Of a stretch of DNA of 21,659 nucleotides, positions 6,153-14,682 are shown piece by piece. Source of the stretch: a virus. Every line of letters begins with the position of its first letter. Within the stretch, counting starts at the first letter, position 1. The DNA lies in IMG/VR virus record IMGVR_UViG_3300044846_000456, positions 1 through 21,659 of that record. The stretch is one strand, 5' to 3'. The notes under the pieces were generated by a model. The model made no database searches, was not told the origin of the DNA, and saw only the letters and a program-made list of their open reading frames with translations. The position numbers and the translations under genes are program-made.

Positions 6153-8515
6153 GACAAGTACAAGTATATATTGAAGGTCTTAAGATTGAACTATTTGAAG
6201 ACGAACAAATTAATGTTACTTCGAGCGTTCAAAATATTAACGATATTTCAAAAGTATTTACTGATTTCTCGCAGTCGTTTACGGTGCCAGCTTCAACGGT
6301 TAACAATGAAATATTTGAACACTTTTACCAAACTGATATAGACGGTACAATAGACCATAACATAAGACGAAACGCGGTAATAGAAATTGACCTAACTACT
6401 TTCAGACGTGGTAAAATTCAGATTGAAAAGGCGAATATAAAAAACGGTCATGCTGAAAACTACCAATTAACTTTCTACGGTGAAATACGGACATTAAAAG
6501 ATTTGTTTGGTGAAGATAAATTGAACTTATTAGATTTAAGTTCTTTAGAGTTTGCTTATACGGGAACTGAAATTTATAATAGAATAATAGACCTTGCAAC
6601 GGATTACGATGTACGTTATCCTTTGATTGCAAGTAATAGGTTATGGACTTACCACCACGGAACGGAAGATATAACACAAAGCGCAAATGCAATACAATAC
6701 GATGAGTTATTTCCAGCTGTAAAAATCAGTAGGTTATTTCAGGCAATTGCAAACGATTACGGGGTTACTTTTACGGGAACTTTTTTAAGCGACCCGAGAT
6801 TCATTAACGTATTTTTGTACGGTAAAAACACGAACGTTTATTCTTTTATTACTGAAGCTGAAGATGTAGATTTTAGTTCTAAAATAAATAATAATGCATA
6901 CGCTTGGGATTTAGTTAGTACACAAAACGCAACCGACTTTGTAGACTTAAGCACAAACACAATAAACGTTCAAAATTTTGACAACGATGTTTACGGACAT
7001 CGAATTGATTTGAATATTACTTCAATGAGTGGAGTAGGCACTATTTATATTGACGTATTTCAAGACGGTAATTTATATCAAACTATTCAACGAACGTCAA
7101 CGGGTTTAATACCTTTACCTATTTCTTTTTTAAACACTTCAGGATTAAATACTAATATTACTTTTAAGTTACGAGCAACCGAACCAATGAGTGTTGGTTT
7201 AACTATAAGCTATCAAGCAATTGCATATTATCAAGTTCCAGCTGGCGGTGGCGGTGGTACAATATTAACTAATTCAACTTGTACAATACAAACAACTACA
7301 ACCGTATTAAGCGGTAACGTAAGCGTTAATTCTACTATTCCTGATATGAAGGTTAGCGATTTCTTTTCAGGCGTTTTAAAAGAGTTTAATTGTACTTGCG
7401 TAGCTACTTCAGAAAACGTATTTGAAATATTACCTTTAGAAGATTGGTACGGTCAAGGCGCTATTGTAGATATTACACAATATACCGATATTGATTCAAT
7501 CGATATTGAAAGAATTAAGCTATATAAAAAAGTAGCGTTCAAATATCAACAATCTGAAAGTTTTGTTAACCGTAATTTTTTCAAATTGTCAAATAGTGAA
7601 TACGGTAATGTAGAATACCAATTTGCCTATGACGGTGACGAATATACAATAGAAGCACCATTTGAGAATTTATTATTTACACGGTCGATTGACAACTCAA
7701 ATAACTATGCGGTTTTAGGTTACTGTTTGAATGAAAGTTACAACGCCTATACACCTAAACCGATGCTGCTTTATTTGTACGGTGAAAGCAATGATTTAAG
7801 TTTGCATTGTATTAAATTTTACGACGGTACTACGCACCAGGATATAGATTCATTTGCACAATTTGGTCAAGACTTTACATACCAAAATACGAAATATAGT
7901 TTAAATTTTGGCGCTGATAATTCAGTAATACACCAAGAAACAATCCAGCAAGGTTTATTTGCTGAATATTATAGTGCGTATTTATTTAGTTTATTCAATT
8001 TAAAAAATAGATTAGTTCACGTTAAGACGAATTTACCTATTTCTTTACTGACTAACTTACAACTAAATGACCGTCTTATTATAAGAGACAAAAGGTACAT
8101 TATAAACGAAATGAAAAGCAATTTAACTACAGGTCAAGTAGATTTCAGTTTGGTTTTAGATTTTCGACCTTTGACAAGTGGCAAGCCTTTAGTACCTACT
8201 TTTGATTCACAATGTTTAGAAGTTCCGATTAACTTTGTAAATGGTGCTGTAAGTGCTTCAATTACGACTTCATTCGCTGGTGTTACAATTTCACCAAGTA
8301 CAATAACTTCAAGTCAATTCATTACTGTTTGTATTCCTGAAAACACGAACACTCCTTCTTTTATTTTAGCTGAAAATTCAGATGTTTTAATTACTGAAGA
8401 ATTTCAAAACTTAATAACGGAAAATTCAGCGGTGCAAGTTATAACTTTAACAGTAACATACACTTTAAGTAACGGTCAACAAGTGGCAAATCAAATTCAA
8501 ATATTACAACAATGA
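6149..8515 (+). CDS. Large tail protein, candidate distal tail/hub component
   Basis: This is a 788-residue, mostly beta protein and the longest gene here. The first 130 residues (VQVYIEGLKIELFEDEQINV, VFTDFSQSFTVPASTVNN, YQLTFYGEIRTLKDLFGEDK) match a pattern I associate with tail proteins of Bacteroidota phages. FTVPAS followed by a small-residue loop suggests a strand-loop-strand tube or hub fold. A Gly-rich loop (AGGGGGT) lies near residue 367. The C-terminal ~120 residues (after RPLTSGKPLVPTFD) look like an Ig-like or fibronectin-like add-on rich in Thr, Ser and Val, ending in an asparagine/glutamine-rich strand. It probably forms part of the distal tail, a role inferred from context, size and adjacency to the tape measure. 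Confidence 0.6.
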   Translation: MRQVQVYIEGLKIELFEDEQINVTSSVQNINDISKVFTDFSQSFTVPASTVNNEIFEHFYQTDIDGTIDHNIRRNAVIEIDLTTFRRGKIQIEKANIKNGHAENYQLTFYGEIRTLKDLFGEDKLNLLDLSSLEFAYTGTEIYNRIIDLATDYDVRYPLIASNRLWTYHHGTEDITQSANAIQYDELFPAVKISRLFQAIANDYGVTFTGTFLSDPRFINVFLYGKNTNVYSFITEAEDVDFSSKINNNAYAWDLVSTQNATDFVDLSTNTINVQNFDNDVYGHRIDLNITSMSGVGTIYIDVFQDGNLYQTIQRTSTGLIPLPISFLNTSGLNTNITFKLRATEPMSVGLTISYQAIAYYQVPAGGGGGTILTNSTCTIQTTTTVLSGNVSVNSTIPDMKVSDFFSGVLKEFNCTCVATSENVFEILPLEDWYGQGAIVDITQYTDIDSIDIERIKLYKKVAFKYQQSESFVNRNFFKLSNSEYGNVEYQFAYDGDEYTIEAPFENLLFTRSIDNSNNYAVLGYCLNESYNAYTPKPMLLYLYGESNDLSLHCIKFYDGTTHQDIDSFAQFGQDFTYQNTKYSLNFGADNSVIHQETIQQGLFAEYYSAYLFSLFNLKNRLVHVKTNLPISLLTNLQLNDRLIIRDKRYIINEMKSNLTTGQVDFSLVLDFRPLTSGKPLVPTFDSQCLEVPINFVNGAVSASITTSFAGVTISPSTITSSQFITVCIPENTNTPSFILAENSDVLITEEFQNLITENSAVQVITLTVTYTLSNGQQVANQIQILQQ

Positions 8516-8673
8516 TTCAACTAATTTTAGAACTATTAAAAGCTGACGATTTCTTTGGGGTGAGTGAAATAGTAGACGTAGCGAAAGGAAAACACGAACT
8601 GACGGACAATATTAAAAAGATTTATAAACAAGAAAAGCGTAAACAATGGCTGAAAAAAGAACGATTGAATTAG
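8512..8673 (+). CDS. Small 53-residue protein upstream of the tape measure
   Basis: ATG 8512 overlaps the previous stop as ATGA and opens 53 codons to TAG 8671-8673. The product begins MIQLILELLKADDFFGVSEI and ends in a strongly basic stretch (KKIYKQEKRKQWLKKERLN). A hydrophobic first helix followed by a Lys/Arg-rich tail suggests a small helical protein. It fills the only gap in a tightly coupled string and overlaps the tape-measure start by 28 nt, as real coupled genes do. No homologue is recognised, and its position would fit an accessory to tape-measure or tail-tip assembly. Confidence 0.6.
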   Translation: MIQLILELLKADDFFGVSEIVDVAKGKHELTDNIKKIYKQEKRKQWLKKERLN

Positions 8674-10799
8674 AAATACAAGACAATAGCAAAAGTTTAA
8701 AAGCTCAATATAGGGAAGCCGTTGCGGAACTTCAAAAACTTTCTGCGACATACGGTGAAACAAGCGAACAAGCGGTAAAAGCCGCAAGGGCAGCCGCTGA
8801 ATTAAAAGATCAAATAGAATTCAGTAAAGACTTAATCAAAGGTTTTAACCCTGATGCTAAATTTCAAGCTGTTGAGGGCGCTGTAAATGGCGTAATGAAC
8901 GGTTTTCAAGCGTTTACGGGTGGCATGGCTTTATTAGGTGTTGAAAGCGACAAAGTAGAAGAAGCACTTTTGAAAGTACAAAGTGTAATGGCTTTAACGC
9001 AAGGTATTAATGGAGTAATGCAGGCAGGCGATGCTTTCAAAGTTTTAGGTGCAAGTGCTAAGGCTGCGTTGAGTGGTATTAGAAGCGGTTTAGCTGCGAC
9101 TGGTATAGGTTTATTTGTAGTTGCTTTGGGTACTATTGTCGCTTATTGGGATGATATAAAAGCGGCGGTAAGCGGTGTTTCTGAAGAACAATTAAAACTA
9201 AATAAAGACGTAGAGAAACAGGCAACTGCTTCTAAAGATATTTACGAAAACGCACAATTACAAGAAAATAGTTTAAGGCTTCAAGGTAAAAGCGAAAAGG
9301 AAATTTTACAAATACGAATAAATAAATTAAATACTTCAATAAAAGACGAAGAGGTAAGAATAAAAGGATTAGAGGAAACTTCAAAACTTGAAATAGCAGC
9401 CGCAGAACGTAACCAAGAAATAGCAAAAAACATTATTCGTTTTGCTTTAGAATCTTCAGTAATGACTTTAAGGGCATTGGCTGCTCCCTTTGATTTATTA
9501 ATTGAAGGAGCAAATAAACTTTCTGAAACATTAGGCTTGGGTAAAATCACAACTACAAATATAAATACTGAAATTACTAAATTAACTCAATTAGGTGCTG
9601 AAGTAGGGAGTAAGTTTTTATTTGATCCCGCTAAAGTAAAAGCCGACAGCCAAGCAACTATAACAGCGGCAAAGCAAGGGTTAAACCAAATGAAGTCCGA
9701 TAGGGATGGCTTTTTAATTCAATTAAAACAAGGCGATAAACAAGGAGCGCAAGACCGTGTAAATACGGAAAAAAACGCAGCACAAGAACAAATAGATATT
9801 ACACGTCAAATGGAAGAAGAAACAAACCGTTTGATGGAAGAAGGACGTGCTAAAGAATTAGACGCTTTAAGAATTAAGTACAAATACGAACAACAAGAAA
9901 CTGATAAAAACTTTAAAGAGGGTAAACTTAAAAAAGAAGATTACGACAAACTAACTGCACAAGCTATTGAAAGCAAACGTTTAGATGACAAGGCAATTAA
10001 TGATAAGTACGACAAAATAGAAAAAGACGCACGAGATTTAAAGTTACAAGAACAAATAAAAGCTGAAGATGCTGCATGGTTAGAATTACAAAAGGCGCGT
10101 AACTCACAACGTGAACAAGAACTTTTAGATTTACAATTAGCATTTGATGAAAAGATAGCAGCCGCAAACGGTAACGCGGAAATAGAAAAAGCAATTACCG
10201 ATAAATTTAATAAAGAATATGCTGCTATAAATGAAAAATACCGTAAAGAAGAAGAAGAAAAACAAAAGGAACAGGATAAAAAAGATATTGCACGAAAAAA
10301 CGAATTAAGACAAAAGACGCTTGAATTAACTGCTCAATCTTTTAGCGCATTAGGTGAGTTGGCTGGTTCGTTTAATACTAAAAACGAAAAGGACGCACGT
10401 AAACAATTTCAAGTACAAAAGGCTTTTAATTTAGCCGCTGCAATTACAAACACTGCAATGGCGGTAACGGGTGCATTAACTGCTGGCGGTAACCCAATTA
10501 AGTTAGCAACGGGTATGCAATTTGTCGAAGCTGGTATTGCTGCAACGGTAGGAGCTGCAAACATAATTAAAATTTCAAATTCTAAATTTGGAGGGGGTGC
10601 AAATTCAGGCGGTGGCGGTAATGATACTAACGTACCAACTGCTGCTCCTATGACTGCGAATTTTAATACAATAGGTTCAAGCGGTATTAATCAGTTAGCA
10701 CAATTACAACAAACGCCTACACAAGCCTACGTAGTGAGTGGTGAGGTAACAAGCGCACAGGCTTTGGATAGGAATAGAGTACAAAACGCAACTTTATAA
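8646..10799 (+). CDS. Tail tape measure protein
   Basis: This 717-residue protein sets tail length. After a charged coiled-coil N-terminus it has a Gly/Ala-rich hydrophobic region, with a strong membrane-like segment near residues 148-175 (ATGIGLFVVALGTIVAYW). A second weakly hydrophobic stretch lies at about 262-298. From about 365 to 570 it is a long Lys/Glu/Gln-rich coiled coil. Residues ~594-650 are again Ala/Gly-rich and hydrophobic (NLAAAITNTAMAVTGALTAG), followed by a GGGANSGGGG linker. This is the typical tape-measure pattern. At the known ratio of about 0.15 nm of tail per residue, the tail should be roughly 105-110 nm. The protein is unusually far from its chaperone (3353), and the next gene is a head protease. 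Confidence 0.9.
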   Translation: MAEKRTIELEIQDNSKSLKAQYREAVAELQKLSATYGETSEQAVKAARAAAELKDQIEFSKDLIKGFNPDAKFQAVEGAVNGVMNGFQAFTGGMALLGVESDKVEEALLKVQSVMALTQGINGVMQAGDAFKVLGASAKAALSGIRSGLAATGIGLFVVALGTIVAYWDDIKAAVSGVSEEQLKLNKDVEKQATASKDIYENAQLQENSLRLQGKSEKEILQIRINKLNTSIKDEEVRIKGLEETSKLEIAAAERNQEIAKNIIRFALESSVMTLRALAAPFDLLIEGANKLSETLGLGKITTTNINTEITKLTQLGAEVGSKFLFDPAKVKADSQATITAAKQGLNQMKSDRDGFLIQLKQGDKQGAQDRVNTEKNAAQEQIDITRQMEEETNRLMEEGRAKELDALRIKYKYEQQETDKNFKEGKLKKEDYDKLTAQAIESKRLDDKAINDKYDKIEKDARDLKLQEQIKAEDAAWLELQKARNSQREQELLDLQLAFDEKIAAANGNAEIEKAITDKFNKEYAAINEKYRKEEEEKQKEQDKKDIARKNELRQKTLELTAQSFSALGELAGSFNTKNEKDARKQFQVQKAFNLAAAITNTAMAVTGALTAGGNPIKLATGMQFVEAGIAATVGAANIIKISNSKFGGGANSGGGGNDTNVPTAAPMTANFNTIGSSGINQLAQLQQTPTQAYVVSGEVTSAQALDRNRVQNATL

Positions 10800-10810
10800 G
10801 TTAATGAGAT

Positions 10811-11413
10811 ATGGCAAAAGTTGAAATAATAGAATTACTGATTGATGAGACAAAAGAAGAAATGGGAATCAATGCTGTTTCCGTTGTTGAATCACCAGCG
10901 ATTGAAGAAAATTTTGTAGCGTTACAAAAACACGAAGTCGAACTAAAAGAAGTAGATACTGAAAAGCGTATCTTAATGGGTGCGGCTTTAATTCCTAACA
11001 AACAGATTTACCGTAAAAACAAGGATAAAGAGTTCTACATTTACTTTAGTGAGGACACGGTACGCAAAGCTTCGGAACTTTTTTTAATGCGTTCTAATCA
11101 AAACAATGCAACGTACGAACACGAGCGCAAAATGCTCGAAGGTATGAGTGTAGTTGAAAGCTGGATAATTGAAGATGAAAAGACGGATAAAAGTCGATTA
11201 TATAACTTTAATTTACCTAAAGGAACTTGGATGATTTCAATGAAGGTAAACAATGACGAAGTTTGGAAAAAAGTAAAAGACGGTGAAGTAAAAGGATTTT
11301 CAATAGAAGGTTATTTTGTGGATAAATACGATATGAGTTCACACGAAGACGAATTGTTAATTGAAAAATTAAAAGACTTAATTAATAAATATGAAAACAC
11401 CGACAAAAAGTAA
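10811..11413 (+). CDS. XkdF-like prohead serine protease (Peptidase S78-type)
   Basis: This 200-residue protein matches the XkdF-like phage serine protease pattern. The opening VSVVESPAIEENF at residues 23-35 is typical. GAALIPNKQIYR follows, then YEHERK with H104, VVESWIIED, LPKGTWMISMKV, and KGFSIEGYF with the likely nucleophile S164. H104 and S164 are the probable catalytic pair. It would mature the prohead by cleaving scaffold and capsid, consistent with the scaffold candidate and capsid gene downstream. It is the first gene of the head block and comes directly after the tape measure, so tail and head blocks abut here. The C-terminus is Lys/Glu-rich and overlaps the next small gene in a different frame. 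Confidence 0.85.
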   Translation: MAKVEIIELLIDETKEEMGINAVSVVESPAIEENFVALQKHEVELKEVDTEKRILMGAALIPNKQIYRKNKDKEFYIYFSEDTVRKASELFLMRSNQNNATYEHERKMLEGMSVVESWIIEDEKTDKSRLYNFNLPKGTWMISMKVNNDEVWKKVKDGEVKGFSIEGYFVDKYDMSSHEDELLIEKLKDLINKYENTDKK

Positions 11414-11552
11414 AACAAGTCCTAAAGGCGGTAAACGTGGTTGCTTATGTAAAGACGGTAAATACGATTCTAAATGCTGCAACGGTGACTTACAAAATCA
11501 AGGTATAGGAAGTTTAGTAAATCAAGGCACTTCTACAATAGTACATTTATAA
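11391..11552 (+). CDS. Cysteine-rich 53-residue miniprotein
   Basis: ATG 11391 lies inside the end of the protease gene in another frame, and the frame runs to TAA 11550-11552. After a basic leader (MKTPTKSKTSPKGGKR) comes GCLCKDGKYDSKCC, with a CxC pair and an adjacent CC pair, then NGDLQNQGIGSL. Four cysteines in a row of small residues suggest a metal site or two disulfides. I recall similar CLCKDG...CC...QGIG miniproteins in flavobacterial phages, usually in the head/structural region, with no firm function. It is too short for most gene finders but its pattern looks conserved rather than random. Confidence 0.72.
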   Translation: MKTPTKSKTSPKGGKRGCLCKDGKYDSKCCNGDLQNQGIGSLVNQGTSTIVHL

Positions 11553-11589
11553 AAAAGGAACAATTAAAAAACCAATAAGTTAATAAGCT

Positions 11590-11958
11590 ATGATAAACAA
11601 TATTTTAAAGAAAATCGAAAAGGCTGATAACGTTAGCGACGTAAAATTAGCAAAGCACGAAGTTGAGTTAGCAAATATTAATCAATTAGTACAAGAAATA
11701 GATAAAAGTGAAAAATTGCTTGCTGATTTTAATAACCTTTATGGGCAAATTGATAAGATAGCACCAAACCTTATAAAGGTTGGGGATAATTTTACTGCTA
11801 CAAGAGATAAAATAAATGAATTGGCAAGAACATTTGACAAACAATTTGCTGATTTAGGTTTGAAATTTGCTGAATATCCAGAAGCAAAAAGATTAAGAGA
11901 CTTAAATTTAAAATCAAGGGAAGTACCAACAATGGTAGCAAGAATTAAAAATTTATAA
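11590..11958 (+). CDS. Coiled-coil protein in the head block, function unknown
   Basis: This 122-residue protein is almost wholly helical, with heptad-like spacing of Leu/Ile/Val through KAD..DVKLAKHEVELANINQLVQ and KSEKLLADFNNLYGQIDKI. No Cys, signal peptide or membrane segment is present. The C-terminal part (YPEAKRLRDLNLKSREVPTM) ends in a short basic tail. It lies between the prohead protease and the scaffold candidate, and short A-rich spacers separate the three genes. A role in head assembly is inferred from location only, and a minor virion protein is possible. Confidence 0.7.
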   Translation: MINNILKKIEKADNVSDVKLAKHEVELANINQLVQEIDKSEKLLADFNNLYGQIDKIAPNLIKVGDNFTATRDKINELARTFDKQFADLGLKFAEYPEAKRLRDLNLKSREVPTMVARIKNL

Positions 11959-11967
11959 TAAATAAAA

Positions 11968-12543
11968 ATGAAAAATAGCTTAATCAATCAAATTAAAACT
12001 TTACTCGGTATGGAAGTAAAGTTAGAAACAATGAAACTATCGGACGGTGTTACAGTTTTAGAAGCTGAAATGTTTGAAGCTGGAAACGAAGTATTTGTAG
12101 TTACTGAAGATGAACAAAAAATAGCTTTACCAATAGGTGAATACGAAATGGAAGATGGACGTATTTTGATCGTAGTAGAAGAAGGAATAATTTCTGAAAT
12201 TAAAGAGAAAGAAGAAGAAGAAGAAGAAATGCCTGAAGAAGCACCGATTGAAGAAGAAGCGAAGAAAGAACAAGAAATGGAAACGTCAAAAGCTGCGCCT
12301 AAAAAGATAGTTGAAAGCATGATTAAAGAATCTTTCTTTTCTGAAATTGAAGCGCTTAAAAACGAGAATAACGCACTAAAAGCGGAATTATCTAAACTAA
12401 AAGAAGCTAAAGAAGTTGAACTTTCTGAAGTTAAACCAATTTCTTTTAACCCTGAAAACGAAAACACAAACGATTCTATAAAGTTAAGTGCAAAAAGACA
12501 ACGCACAACTATGGATTCAATACTTGAAAAATTAAATAAATAA
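11968..12543 (+). CDS. Putative capsid scaffolding protein
   Basis: This is a 191-residue, very acidic protein. Residues 20-75 look like a small beta domain (LSDGVTVLEAEMFEAGNEVF, IGEYEMEDGRILIVVEEG). A Glu-rich linker (KEKEEEEEEMPEEAP and onward) spans about 78-105. A coiled coil spans about 120-153 (SEIEALKNENNALKAELSKL), and the C-terminus is basic and Ser/Arg-rich (KLSAKRQRTTMDSILEKLNK). Acidic linker, coiled coil and a basic, possibly capsid-binding tail between protease and capsid genes are classic scaffold features. The N-terminal beta domain is less usual and could be a separate structural module. No homologous family is certain. Confidence 0.6.
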   Translation: MKNSLINQIKTLLGMEVKLETMKLSDGVTVLEAEMFEAGNEVFVVTEDEQKIALPIGEYEMEDGRILIVVEEGIISEIKEKEEEEEEMPEEAPIEEEAKKEQEMETSKAAPKKIVESMIKESFFSEIEALKNENNALKAELSKLKEAKEVELSEVKPISFNPENENTNDSIKLSAKRQRTTMDSILEKLNK

Positions 12544-12563
12544 TTAACTAAATACAAAAAAAA

Positions 12564-12986
12564 ATGAGTACAACTTACAACTTTGTATCTAACGACGTAA
12601 CAAGACAAGTAGGACTTGTTGAAACGTTGACTGGTGCAACAACTTTGACTGCTGAAGATTCGGACAAGTCATTTTATTTAAACGCTGCTGCTGGGGCGCA
12701 AATTACACTACCAGCGGTTGCTACTTCTGCGGGTTTTAGATACCGTTTTACGGTAGCTGCATTATTTGCTACTACTGCGTGGACTATTAAAGCTGCTACA
12801 AACAAAATTCAAGGTGGTGTTATTGTGAATTCAGTAAACGTTCCTGGTGCTGATGAAAACACGATTACTTTTTCTGCTTCTGCGGACACTATCGGAGATT
12901 TCGTTGAATTGAATTGCGACGGTACAAACTGGTATGTTTTCGGATTAGGAACTGCTGCTGGTGCAATTACACTAACTGTTGTTTAA
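12564..12986 (+). CDS. Head decoration protein
   Basis: This 140-residue, all-beta protein is rich in Ala, Thr and Gly, with few charged residues. Its core pattern is LTAEDSDKSFYLNAAAGAQI then LPAVATSAGFRYRFTVA, and it ends FVELNCDGTNWYVFGLGTAAG. This order is typical of small capsid-cement or decoration proteins of HK97-like heads, and it stands immediately before the major capsid gene. It starts after a near-poly-A leader (AAAAAAAAATG), a likely strong translation start in this host group. The same strand pattern recurs in the fibre-type gene at 17609, as noted in the findings. Confidence 0.78.
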   Translation: MSTTYNFVSNDVTRQVGLVETLTGATTLTAEDSDKSFYLNAAAGAQITLPAVATSAGFRYRFTVAALFATTAWTIKAATNKIQGGVIVNSVNVPGADENTITFSASADTIGDFVELNCDGTNWYVFGLGTAAGAITLTVV

Positions 12987-13005
12987 TTAAATAAAATATT
13001 ATAAA

Positions 13006-13974
13006 ATGGAAAAAATTAATTTAAGTACAAGTACAAATATCACTACTACCTATGCTGGTGAGTTTGCTGGTAAGTACATCGCTGCTGCTATCCTTAGCGC
13101 ACCAACTTTAGAGCAAGGTGGAATGACTATTCACCCTAACGTGAAATTCAAACAAGTAATTCAAAGAGTAGCGACTGACGATTTAATTCGTAACGCTTCA
13201 TGCGATTTTGATGCGAGTTCTACGGTTACGTTAACTGAAAGAATTTTACAACCTGAGGAGTATCAAATAAATTTACAATTGTGTAAAAAAGATTTTCATC
13301 AGACTTGGCAGGCGATTGAAATGGGTTACTCTGCATTTGATGTAATGCCTAAATCGTTTACTGATTTCTTAATTGCACACGTAGCTGAAAAAGTAGCTGC
13401 TAATATGGAAACTTCTATTTGGCAAGGTGTTAACGCTACACAAGGTCAATTTGCTGGAATCATGACACAATTAACTACAGATGCTTCTTTACCAGCTGCA
13501 CAAGAGGTTGCTGGAGCATCGGTTGACGCGAGCAATGTTATCGCACAAATTGGGGCGATTGTTGACGCTATCCCGACAAGATTGTACGGACAACCTGATT
13601 TGAAATTGTATCTTTCTTCTAACATCGTTAGAGCTTATATCCGTGCTTTAGGTGGATTTGGTGCAAGCGGTTTAGGTGCTAACGGTACAAATAACTTGGG
13701 TACACAATGGTACACTAACGGGTCACTTTCTTTTGACGGGTTACCAATATTCTTGGCTAACGGTTTAGCAAATAACACTGGTTTAGCTTCACAAACTTCT
13801 AACCTACATTTTGCAACTGGATTGTTAAATGACATGAACGAAGTTAAAATTATCGACATGGGATTGATTGACGGTTCAATGAATGTACGTGTAGTAATGA
13901 GATTTACAGGAGACGTTAAATACGGATTTGCTGAAGATGTAGTTACATACGGAATCACTAACTCGGCTAACTAA
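13006..13974 (+). CDS. Major capsid protein (HK97-fold)
   Basis: This 322-residue protein builds the icosahedral head. It has the marks of a Bacteroidota-phage major capsid protein: TYAGEFAGKYIAAAILSAPT near the N-terminus, a charged middle (LTERILQPEEYQINLQLCKK) and the P-domain-like region MGYSAFDVMPKSFTDFLIAH. The C-terminal region includes TGLLNDMNEVKIIDMGLIDG and MRFTGDVKYGFAEDVV. The Ala/Gly/Ser-rich composition and length are normal. Its leader is ATAAAATATTATAAAATG, free of Shine-Dalgarno and rich in A. Just after its stop comes a strong terminator (13997-14026), which suggests it closes the head transcript. The preceding genes supply protease, scaffold candidate and decoration protein. 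Confidence 0.9.
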   Translation: MEKINLSTSTNITTTYAGEFAGKYIAAAILSAPTLEQGGMTIHPNVKFKQVIQRVATDDLIRNASCDFDASSTVTLTERILQPEEYQINLQLCKKDFHQTWQAIEMGYSAFDVMPKSFTDFLIAHVAEKVAANMETSIWQGVNATQGQFAGIMTQLTTDASLPAAQEVAGASVDASNVIAQIGAIVDAIPTRLYGQPDLKLYLSSNIVRAYIRALGGFGASGLGANGTNNLGTQWYTNGSLSFDGLPIFLANGLANNTGLASQTSNLHFATGLLNDMNEVKIIDMGLIDGSMNVRVVMRFTGDVKYGFAEDVVTYGITNSAN

Positions 13975-13996
13975 AAAACCAAAAACTATAAATAAG

Positions 13997-14026
13997 GGTG
14001 GTGCAATATACACCACCTTTTTTTTT
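13997..14026 (+). terminator. Rho-independent terminator after the capsid gene
   Basis: Seven-pair GC-rich stem GGTGGTG (13997-14003) with CACCACC (14011-14017), a 7-nt loop, then nine T (14018-14026). It lies 23 nt beyond the capsid stop. It probably limits read-through from the head block into the tube gene. Confidence 0.92.
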
Positions 14027-14049
14027 GTTAAACTTTAAAAAATAATAAA

Positions 14050-14625
14050 ATGAGCTGTGATATAACAAATGGTAGAATAGAACAATGTAAAGATTCCGTT
14101 TCGGGATTGAAAGCTATCTACTTTATAAACTACGACGACTTAAATTCTGACGATGTAACATACGATGCAACGGACACGGATTTAATTACTGACTGGACTC
14201 CACTTGGTGCAAGCGCTATAAACTTGTATAAATACGAATTGAAAGGAGCTAACAGTTTTGAAACTACAATTAATTCAAGCCGTGATAACGGTACTACTTT
14301 CTTTCAACAAACTTTGACTATTCAATTAAAAAGACAAGACGTTACAACGCATAAAAACGTTAAATTACTTGCTTACGGTAGACCGAGAATAGTAGTTAGA
14401 ACAATGACCGACCAATTCTTTTTAATGGGACTTACACAAGGTGCTGACGTAACAGCTGGAACTGTTTCTTCAGGTTCTGCTTTAGGAGATTTCAACGGAT
14501 ACAATTTAACTTTTGAAGCAATGGAAGTTTCACCCGCTAACTTCCTTGACGTAACAGATGAAAACGGGTTAAAAGTTTTATTTGAAACTGGAGCTGGTAC
14601 TGATGCAACAATAGTTACTTCTTAA
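14050..14625 (+). CDS. Probable major tail tube protein
   Basis: This 191-residue beta-rich protein begins MSCDITNGRIEQCKDSVSG and continues with KAIYFINYDDLNSDD, FETTINSSRDNGTTFFQQTL and LLAYGRPRIVVRTMTDQFFL. It ends with ALGDFNGYNLTFEAMEVSPA. I recall this CDIT.GR.E.CKDS..GLKA.YF pattern in siphovirus structural proteins of Bacteroidota, where it is abundant in virions. It is flanked by a terminator on each side (13997-14026 and 14652-14682), so it stands alone, as expected of a high-copy tube or virion protein. Its leader (AATAATAAAATG) is A-rich. No other gene here fits a tube monomer better. A second capsid-associated role cannot be excluded. Confidence 0.7.
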   Translation: MSCDITNGRIEQCKDSVSGLKAIYFINYDDLNSDDVTYDATDTDLITDWTPLGASAINLYKYELKGANSFETTINSSRDNGTTFFQQTLTIQLKRQDVTTHKNVKLLAYGRPRIVVRTMTDQFFLMGLTQGADVTAGTVSSGSALGDFNGYNLTFEAMEVSPANFLDVTDENGLKVLFETGAGTDATIVTS

Positions 14626-14651
14626 TTTCCTTCATATACTTGCATACAATT

Positions 14652-14682
14652 AACCCTTACTTCGGTAGGGGTTTTTTGTTTT
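14652..14682 (+). terminator. Rho-independent terminator with UUCG tetraloop
   Basis: Nine-pair stem AACCCTTAC (14652-14660) with GTAGGGGTT (14665-14673), one T-G wobble, closed by the very stable C(TTCG)G loop, then T6-G-T4. It follows the tube-like gene by 26 nt and is one of the strongest hairpins in the window. Confidence 0.93.

Noticed and set aside
11590-11958. Shared KHEVEL string in this protein and in the protease as evidence of duplication
   Set aside because: The match is six residues in charged helices with different flanks, so chance is more likely.
11988-12608. Long minus-strand frame opposite the scaffold candidate (206 codons)
   Set aside because: It is a Ser/Phe-rich mirror of Glu/Lys codons on the + strand, has no plausible start context, and overlaps a convincing gene throughout.
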